NCBI GenBank assembly: GCA_902762875.1
Contig: CACWPS010000002.1
Span: 62,001 to 126,000, forward strand
Length of the DNA stretch: 64,000 nucleotides
From: Oscillospiraceae bacterium
GTDB taxonomy: Bacteria; Bacillota; Clostridia; Oscillospirales; Acutalibacteraceae
Direction: 5' to 3'
The position numbers and the translations under genes were made by a program. Numbering within the stretch: position 1 is the stretch's first letter; every line of letters starts with the position of its first letter. The notes beneath the pieces are model-generated. The model worked only from the letters and a program-made list of their open reading frames with translations. It had not been told where the DNA came from and ran no database searches. Positions 59,481-64,000 of this stretch are shown here, one piece after another.

Positions 59481-60064
59481 GAACTGCGGAAATTAACAGA
59501 AAAACCAACGAAACCGATATTAAGCTGAGGTTAAATTTAGATGGTACGGGAAAAAGTGAAATCAACACAGGCTGTGGTTTTCTTGACCATATGCTCACCC
59601 TTTTTACCCGTCACGGCGGCTTTGACCTTGCCGTTTCCTGCAAGGGGGACACAAATGTTGATTACCACCACACTGTGGAGGATATAGGCATAGCTTTGGG
59701 TGATGCTTTTAAATCGGCCCTCGGTGATATGCGGGGCATCACCCGCTATGGAAGCTTTATTCTTCCTATGGACGAGTCCCTTATTATGACGGCGGTGGAT
59801 ATTTCGGGCAGAGCGCATCTGTCCTACGGTTTAACAATCCCCGCCCAAAAGGTTGGAGATTTTGATACCGAGCTTACAGAGGAGTTTTACTTAGGATTTG
59901 TCCGTCACTCGGCAATTACCTTGCACATTAAACAGCTTAGCGGCACAAACTCCCACCACATTATTGAGGGTGCCTTTAAGTCTGTTGCGAGAAGTCTTGC
60001 GGCGGCGGTTAAGATTGACGAAAACCGCAGGGATGAAATTCCGTCCACAAAGGGTGTGCTTTAA
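59477..60064 (+). CDS. hisB: Imidazoleglycerol-phosphate dehydratase
   Basis: It is 195 residues, the monofunctional form. Metal-binding repeats GCGFLDHMLTLFTRHG and YHHTVEDIGIALG in the first half, and FVRHSAIT and NSHHIIEGAFKSVARSL in the second, are present. No phosphatase domain is fused, and a separate PHP phosphatase ends the operon. Confidence 0.97.
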   Translation: MRTAEINRKTNETDIKLRLNLDGTGKSEINTGCGFLDHMLTLFTRHGGFDLAVSCKGDTNVDYHHTVEDIGIALGDAFKSALGDMRGITRYGSFILPMDESLIMTAVDISGRAHLSYGLTIPAQKVGDFDTELTEEFYLGFVRHSAITLHIKQLSGTNSHHIIEGAFKSVARSLAAAVKIDENRRDEIPSTKGVL

Positions 60065-60685
60065 ATGATTGCAATTATTGACTACGGTGTGGGTAACCTT
60101 TTTTCCCTCTCCTCTTCCCTAAAAGCAGTAGGAGCTGATGCGGTTATCACGGGGGAGCCCGAGCTTATAAAAAAGGCAGATAAGCTGATACTCCCCGGTG
60201 TAGGTGCCTTCGGCGACGCTATGGAAAAGCTTAAAGCCGACGGCTTAGACATACTTATAAAAGAGGAAACCGACAAGGGCAAACCGCTCCTTGGCATCTG
60301 CCTTGGTATGCAGATGTTATTCCAAAAAAGCTATGAGTTTGGGGAGCATAAGGGATTAGGGCTTATAAAGGGCGAGGTTGTGCCTATGGAGGGCAGAATC
60401 CCGCAAAACCTCAAAATCCCCCATATCGGCTGGAATGCGCTGAAATTTAACGGCGACTGCCCGATTTTTAAGGACAATAAAGACGGTGATTTCGTTTACT
60501 TCGTCCATTCCTTTTATGCGGACGGCTGTAACGAGAGCGTTACCGCCACCACCGAATACGGTATTACCGTTACTGCGGCGGCGGCGAATAAAAATGTTTT
60601 CGGCTGTCAGTTCCACCCCGAAAAAAGCGGCGAAACGGGGCTTAAAATTCTTAGTGCCTTTTGCGGCTTGGAGGCAAATAAATGA
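60065..60685 (+). CDS. hisH: Imidazole glycerol phosphate synthase, glutaminase subunit
   Basis: It is 206 residues. Class I amidotransferase triad: the nucleophile in LGICLGMQMLF, and His/Glu in FGCQFHPEKSG. It delivers ammonia to HisF. Its ATG follows the hisB stop without a gap. Confidence 0.97.
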   Translation: MIAIIDYGVGNLFSLSSSLKAVGADAVITGEPELIKKADKLILPGVGAFGDAMEKLKADGLDILIKEETDKGKPLLGICLGMQMLFQKSYEFGEHKGLGLIKGEVVPMEGRIPQNLKIPHIGWNALKFNGDCPIFKDNKDGDFVYFVHSFYADGCNESVTATTEYGITVTAAAANKNVFGCQFHPEKSGETGLKILSAFCGLEANK

Positions 60686-61395
60686 ACATTTTCCCTGCAA
60701 TAGATTTATATGAGCACAAGGCGGTACGGCTTTTTAAGGGCGATTACGCCGAAATGACCGTTTACAGCGATAACCCCATAGAGATTGCCCGTGATTTTGA
60801 GGCTAAGGGTGCAAAATATATCCATATAGTTGACCTAGAGGGGGCTAAAAACGGCGAGACCCCAAATTTTGAAATCGTAAAAGAAATTGCCCAAAACACG
60901 GGGCTTTTTTGCGAGATAGGCGGCGGTATACGCAGTCTTGATACCGTTGAAAAGTACCTAAACGCAGGGCTTGACCGTGTTATCTTAGGCACGGCGGCGG
61001 TAAATGATGAGGCATTTTTGCGTGCCGCAGTTAGTAAATACGGCGATAAAATAGCGGTAGGGGTAGATATTAAGGATGGCTTTGTGGCGGTAAAGGGCTG
61101 GACCGAAAAATCCAGCTACAGCTGTTTTGATTTCTGCGAAAAAATGCGGAAAATAGGGGTTAAAACCCTTATTTGTACCGATATTTCAAGGGACGGCGCA
61201 ATGAAAGGCACTAACCGTCAGCTTTATAAGGAGCTTTCCGAAAAATTTGATATGAACATCACCGCCTCGGGGGGAGTTTCAACCCTTGAGGATATAAAAG
61301 CATTAAGAAGGCTCAACCTTTACGGCGCTATAATCGGTAAGGCGTACTATATCGGAGCAATCGACCTTGAAGAAGCATTGGAGGCGGCAAAATGA
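60682..61395 (+). CDS. hisA: ProFAR isomerase
   Basis: TIM-barrel isomerase of the fourth step, 237 residues. It starts MNIFPAIDLYEHKAVRLFKG and has VDLEGAKNG, GGGIRSLDTVEKYL, TDISRDGAMKG and ASGGVSTLEDIKAL. It overlaps hisH and hisF by four bases each. Confidence 0.97.
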   Translation: MNIFPAIDLYEHKAVRLFKGDYAEMTVYSDNPIEIARDFEAKGAKYIHIVDLEGAKNGETPNFEIVKEIAQNTGLFCEIGGGIRSLDTVEKYLNAGLDRVILGTAAVNDEAFLRAAVSKYGDKIAVGVDIKDGFVAVKGWTEKSSYSCFDFCEKMRKIGVKTLICTDISRDGAMKGTNRQLYKELSEKFDMNITASGGVSTLEDIKALRRLNLYGAIIGKAYYIGAIDLEEALEAAK

Positions 61396-62150
61396 TTACC
61401 AAAAGAATAATTCCCTGCCTTGATGTTAAGGACGGCAGGGTTGTTAAAGGCGTAAATTTTGAGGGGCTTAACGATGTCTCCTCCCCCGTAGAGCTTGGCA
61501 AGTATTACAGTGACTGCGGCGCAGACGAGCTTGTGTTTTACGATATTACCGCCTCGAGTGACGGAAGACGGCTTTTTACCGATATTTTAAAAGAGGTGGC
61601 GAGCAATATTTTTATTCCCCTCACCGTTGGCGGCGGAATTAATACCTTAGAGGACTTTGACCGTGTGCTTAAATGCGGGGCGGACAAGGTAAGTGTTAAT
61701 TCAGGCGCTATTAAAAACCCCGACCTAATAAAAGCGGCGGCGGAAAAATACGGCAGTCAATGCGTGGTTATATCGGCAGATATTAAGCGGGTTGACGGCG
61801 AGTTCCGTGTTTTCGCCCGTGGCGGCAGGGACGATACTGGAATGGAGGGGGTCTCCTGGATAAAGCGGTGCGTGGACAACGGCGCAGGCGAGGTGGTTGT
61901 AAACTCCATTGATACCGACGGGGTTAAAAAGGGCTTTGACATAGAGATGCTAAAAGCCGTATGCGAAGCGGTTAATGTACCGGTTATCGCCTCGGGCGGT
62001 GCGGGCAGAGCCCAAGATTTTGTGACCTTATTTAACGAAATTCCCGATATTGACGCAGGCCTTGCCGCTTCAATCTTCCATTTCGGCGAGGTTAAAATAT
62101 CCGATTTAAAGCAACTTTTAAATAAAAACAATATTAATGTGAGGCTGTAA
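61392..62150 (+). CDS. hisF: Imidazole glycerol phosphate synthase, cyclase subunit
   Basis: TIM barrel that closes the imidazole ring and releases AICAR, 252 residues. Catalytic Asp near residue 11 (IPCLDVKDGRVVKG) and another in NSIDTDGVKKGFD, with PLTVGGGINTLEDF and ASGGAG phosphate loops. It pairs with HisH. Confidence 0.98.
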   Translation: MITKRIIPCLDVKDGRVVKGVNFEGLNDVSSPVELGKYYSDCGADELVFYDITASSDGRRLFTDILKEVASNIFIPLTVGGGINTLEDFDRVLKCGADKVSVNSGAIKNPDLIKAAAEKYGSQCVVISADIKRVDGEFRVFARGGRDDTGMEGVSWIKRCVDNGAGEVVVNSIDTDGVKKGFDIEMLKAVCEAVNVPVIASGGAGRAQDFVTLFNEIPDIDAGLAASIFHFGEVKISDLKQLLNKNNINVRL

Positions 62151-62153
62151 ATT

Positions 62154-62813
62154 ATGATAAACATTGACGAGCTTAAATTTGACGAAAAAGGGCTTATCCC
62201 CGCAGTTGTGGTGGACGCACACAGCAAAAAGGTGTTAACGGTGGCTTATATGAATAAAGAAAGCCTTAAAATCTCTATGGAAAAAGAGCTTACCTGCTTT
62301 TACAGCCGTTCAAGGGATGAACTGTGGCTCAAAGGGGAAACCAGCAGCAACTATCAGCACATTGTTTCAATAACCGCCGACTGCGATAAGGATGCGCTGA
62401 CGGTGGTTGTGGAAAAGGAGGGCCCCGCCTGCCACATGGGTAGCGATTCCTGCTTTACAAACCCCGTTTTTCAGAGTGAAAACCGTGCGGAATTTTCTAT
62501 GGACGGACTGTATGAGCTTTTAGAGGGCAGAAAAAAGGATATGCCCGAGGGCTCTTACACAACCTACCTTTTCCAAAAGGGAATTGATAAAATCCTTAAA
62601 AAGGTGGGAGAAGAATCCACCGAGGTTATAATTGCCGGCAAGGCAAATGACAAAAAGGAAACGGTTTACGAGATTGCCGACCTTGCATACCACATTATGG
62701 TTATGATGGTTCAAATGGGCATTTCGGTTGATGATGTAAGAAAAGAGCTTGCCTCACGCCATGTTATCGACCACAAGGTTAAGCAGGAGAAAATGGCAAG
62801 CGATGAAATGTAA
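62154..62813 (+). CDS. hisI: Bifunctional PR-AMP cyclohydrolase / PR-ATP pyrophosphatase
   Basis: Second and third steps in one chain of 219 residues. The HisI part (about 1-115) has AYMNKESLKISMEKELTCFY, the metal-ligand block VSITADCDKDALTV and a CHMGSDSCF motif. The HisE part has SYTTYLFQKGIDKILKKVGE and ADLAYHIMVMM. Confidence 0.96.
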   Translation: MINIDELKFDEKGLIPAVVVDAHSKKVLTVAYMNKESLKISMEKELTCFYSRSRDELWLKGETSSNYQHIVSITADCDKDALTVVVEKEGPACHMGSDSCFTNPVFQSENRAEFSMDGLYELLEGRKKDMPEGSYTTYLFQKGIDKILKKVGEESTEVIIAGKANDKKETVYEIADLAYHIMVMMVQMGISVDDVRKELASRHVIDHKVKQEKMASDEM

Positions 62814-63606
62814 TTTTCATACACACTCCTACTTTTGCGACGGCAATGACTCTCCCGAGGAGCTGGTAAAAGCGGCACTTAATAAGGGCTTTTTCGCTCT
62901 GGGCTTTTCTTCCCATAGCTATACCGAAATGGACAAAAGCTTTGCCTTGAGCCCAGAAAATGCGAAAAAATACCGTGACGAAATTGCCGCTCTTAAAGAG
63001 GAATATAAAGGCAAAATCGAGCTTTACTGCGGAATTGAGCAGGATTATTTTTCAGAGGAGCCCACAGACTGCTACGATTTCGTTATAGGCTCGGTGCATT
63101 ATTTCTTAAAAAACGGGGAATATGTCTGCGTTGATAATACCGCCGAAATCGTAAAGGATGCGGTAAACAGGCTTTACGGCGGCGATTTTGACGCTTTAGC
63201 CGAGGATTATTTTGCCCTCGTCGCAAAGGTTGCCGAGAAAACCAACGCCGATATAATAGGGCATTTTGATTTAGTTTCAAAGTTTAGCGAGAAAAACGGC
63301 TACGGAGAAAGCAAGCGATTTTTAGCGGCGGCTCAAAAGGCTGTAAAGTCGCTTATACCTTACGGCTTGCCCTTTGAAATCAACACGGGCGCTATGGCGA
63401 GGGGTGTGAGGAGTGTTCCCTACCCCTCCCCCGAAATTCTTAAAATGATTAAAAAGCACGGCGGGGAAATTATGCTCTCCAGCGACTGCCACGATAAAAA
63501 TCACCTCGATTTCGCATTATTGGGGGCGGCTGATTTAGCCCGTAAAACAGGCTTCACCCGCACCGCCGTAATAAAAAACGGTAAAATAGAGTATATAGCA
63601 CTTTAG
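62803..63606 (+). CDS. hisK: Histidinol-phosphatase, PHP family
   Basis: Removes phosphate from histidinol phosphate, about 267 residues. Metal ligands of the PHP fold: NFHTHSYFCDG at the N-terminus, SSHSYTE, GIEQDYF, IGSVHYF, IGHFDLVSKF and SSDCHDKNHL. The open frame begins 18 codons earlier inside hisI. The ATG at 62803 gives the standard PHP start MKCNFHTHS and overlaps hisI by 11 bases. It completes the histidine pathway. Confidence 0.93.
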   Translation: MKCNFHTHSYFCDGNDSPEELVKAALNKGFFALGFSSHSYTEMDKSFALSPENAKKYRDEIAALKEEYKGKIELYCGIEQDYFSEEPTDCYDFVIGSVHYFLKNGEYVCVDNTAEIVKDAVNRLYGGDFDALAEDYFALVAKVAEKTNADIIGHFDLVSKFSEKNGYGESKRFLAAAQKAVKSLIPYGLPFEINTGAMARGVRSVPYPSPEILKMIKKHGGEIMLSSDCHDKNHLDFALLGAADLARKTGFTRTAVIKNGKIEYIAL

Positions 63607-63654
63607 TATCTAAATACTGGACGATTTAGGGCTGTCCCATACGATTGCCAAACA

Positions 63655-63700
63655 AGCTTGTGTAGGGGACGGTGCCCACACCGTCCCGTAAAAGCTTTAA
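63655..63700. repeat. GGGACGGTG/CACCGTCCC hairpin
   Basis: A 9-bp perfect palindromic hairpin with loop CCCA downstream of hisK. It lacks a T-run, so it is not a clear terminator, and resembles short dispersed palindromes of Clostridia. Confidence 0.45.
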
Positions 63701-63770
63701 TAAACCTACTATTGCAAAAGCGGCCATAAACTGATATAATACCTTCGTAAGGCAAACCTTAGGCTAGCGA

Positions 63771-64000
63771 GAGCCGAACCCGTCATGCCTGACATTTGAA
63801 TAATTTTGTTCGGACTTGTCTCATCTCTTGCAATACGCCGGTATTACTGCGTTCTTCGACTTCGCCCGAATCAAAATTCTTCTAAATGGCAGGTCGAAGA
63901 GTTTGTGTTGCCGCCTTTTTTCGTCCGGTGAAGCGCAAATTTGCAGGAATATGCGATATTTCAAAAATGAGCGCAAAACAGGCGGGAAAAGGCGGCAACA
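63771..64000. repeat. Second copy of the riboswitch-invading repeat (runs off the window)
   Basis: GAGCCGAACCCG then GCCTGACATTTGAA then GGCAGGTCG, GAAGCGCAAATTTGCAGG and TATTTCAAAAATGAGCGC follow the same order as in the 16.31-16.58 kb element. The last 48-base block is nearly identical, and the middle part diverges. The other end lies beyond base 64000. The stretch after hisK holds no gene. Confidence 0.7.

Overview
The window looks like a chromosome segment of a low-to-mid GC, spore-forming Clostridia bacterium, probably a gut Oscillospiraceae/Ruminococcaceae-type organism. Pointers are the spore genes (yabP, yabQ, a SpoVB/YabM-type flippase, cwlD), the Firmicutes gene orders yabO-yabP-yabQ-divIC-yabR and recJ-relA-dtd, SAM-I and FMN riboswitches, and a cluster for plant/mucin sugars (fucosidase, fucose isomerase, fuculose-phosphate aldolase, GH78 rhamnosidase). 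No rRNA, tRNA or CRISPR array was recognised.

Layout. 1-6.2 kb: deoxy-sugar utilisation. 6.4-7.4 kb: Fur/PerR-type regulator and a QueD-like protein without the usual catalytic Cys. 7.5-13.7 kb (-): glutamate synthase gltB-gltD behind a leader terminator. 13.8-15.26 kb (-): metK under a SAM-I riboswitch. 15.3-16.7 kb (-): ribU under an FMN riboswitch that carries a 275-bp inverted-repeat insertion, with a second MITE-like repeat between riboswitch and gene. 16.7-24.5 kb (-): mscL, an RNA methyltransferase, fumarase alpha, and the yabR-divIC-yabQ-yabP-yabO-hup-flippase-mtnN series. 24.6-32.3 kb (-): recJ-relA-dtd-MBL hydrolase-hemZ-nucleoside kinase operon. 32.4-33.4 kb: AEC transporter.

33.6-53.06 kb is a 19.4-kb AT-richer integrative element inside cwlD. 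A 12-bp core, CCACGGCGGGTT, is present at both junctions, and joining across it restores an uninterrupted 237-codon CwlD. The element has a large serine recombinase at its right end, a tyrosine recombinase, and no conjugation genes. Its cargo is a HipA-like kinase with a VbhA-like partner, a caspase-like protease coupled to a membrane protein, a SLOG protein, a repressor/ImmA pair, and a long operon with GrpE-like, Hsp70, AAA+ and J-like membrane proteins. About 1.6 kb of non-coding DNA beside the recombinases contains a strongly folded putative RNA, other large inverted repeats, a degenerate repeat array, and several of five copies of a shared promoter-like motif. The most interesting points are the chaperone cassette and the possibility that the element behaves as a skin-like sporulation switch.

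53.6-63.6 kb: radA, then an operon for the whole histidine pathway (yerC/hisR-like regulator, a HisZ-HisG fusion, hisD, C, B, H, A, F, IE and a PHP-type histidinol phosphatase), preceded by a promoter with an inverted-repeat operator. The last 230 bases hold a second, truncated copy of the repeat that sits in the FMN riboswitch.
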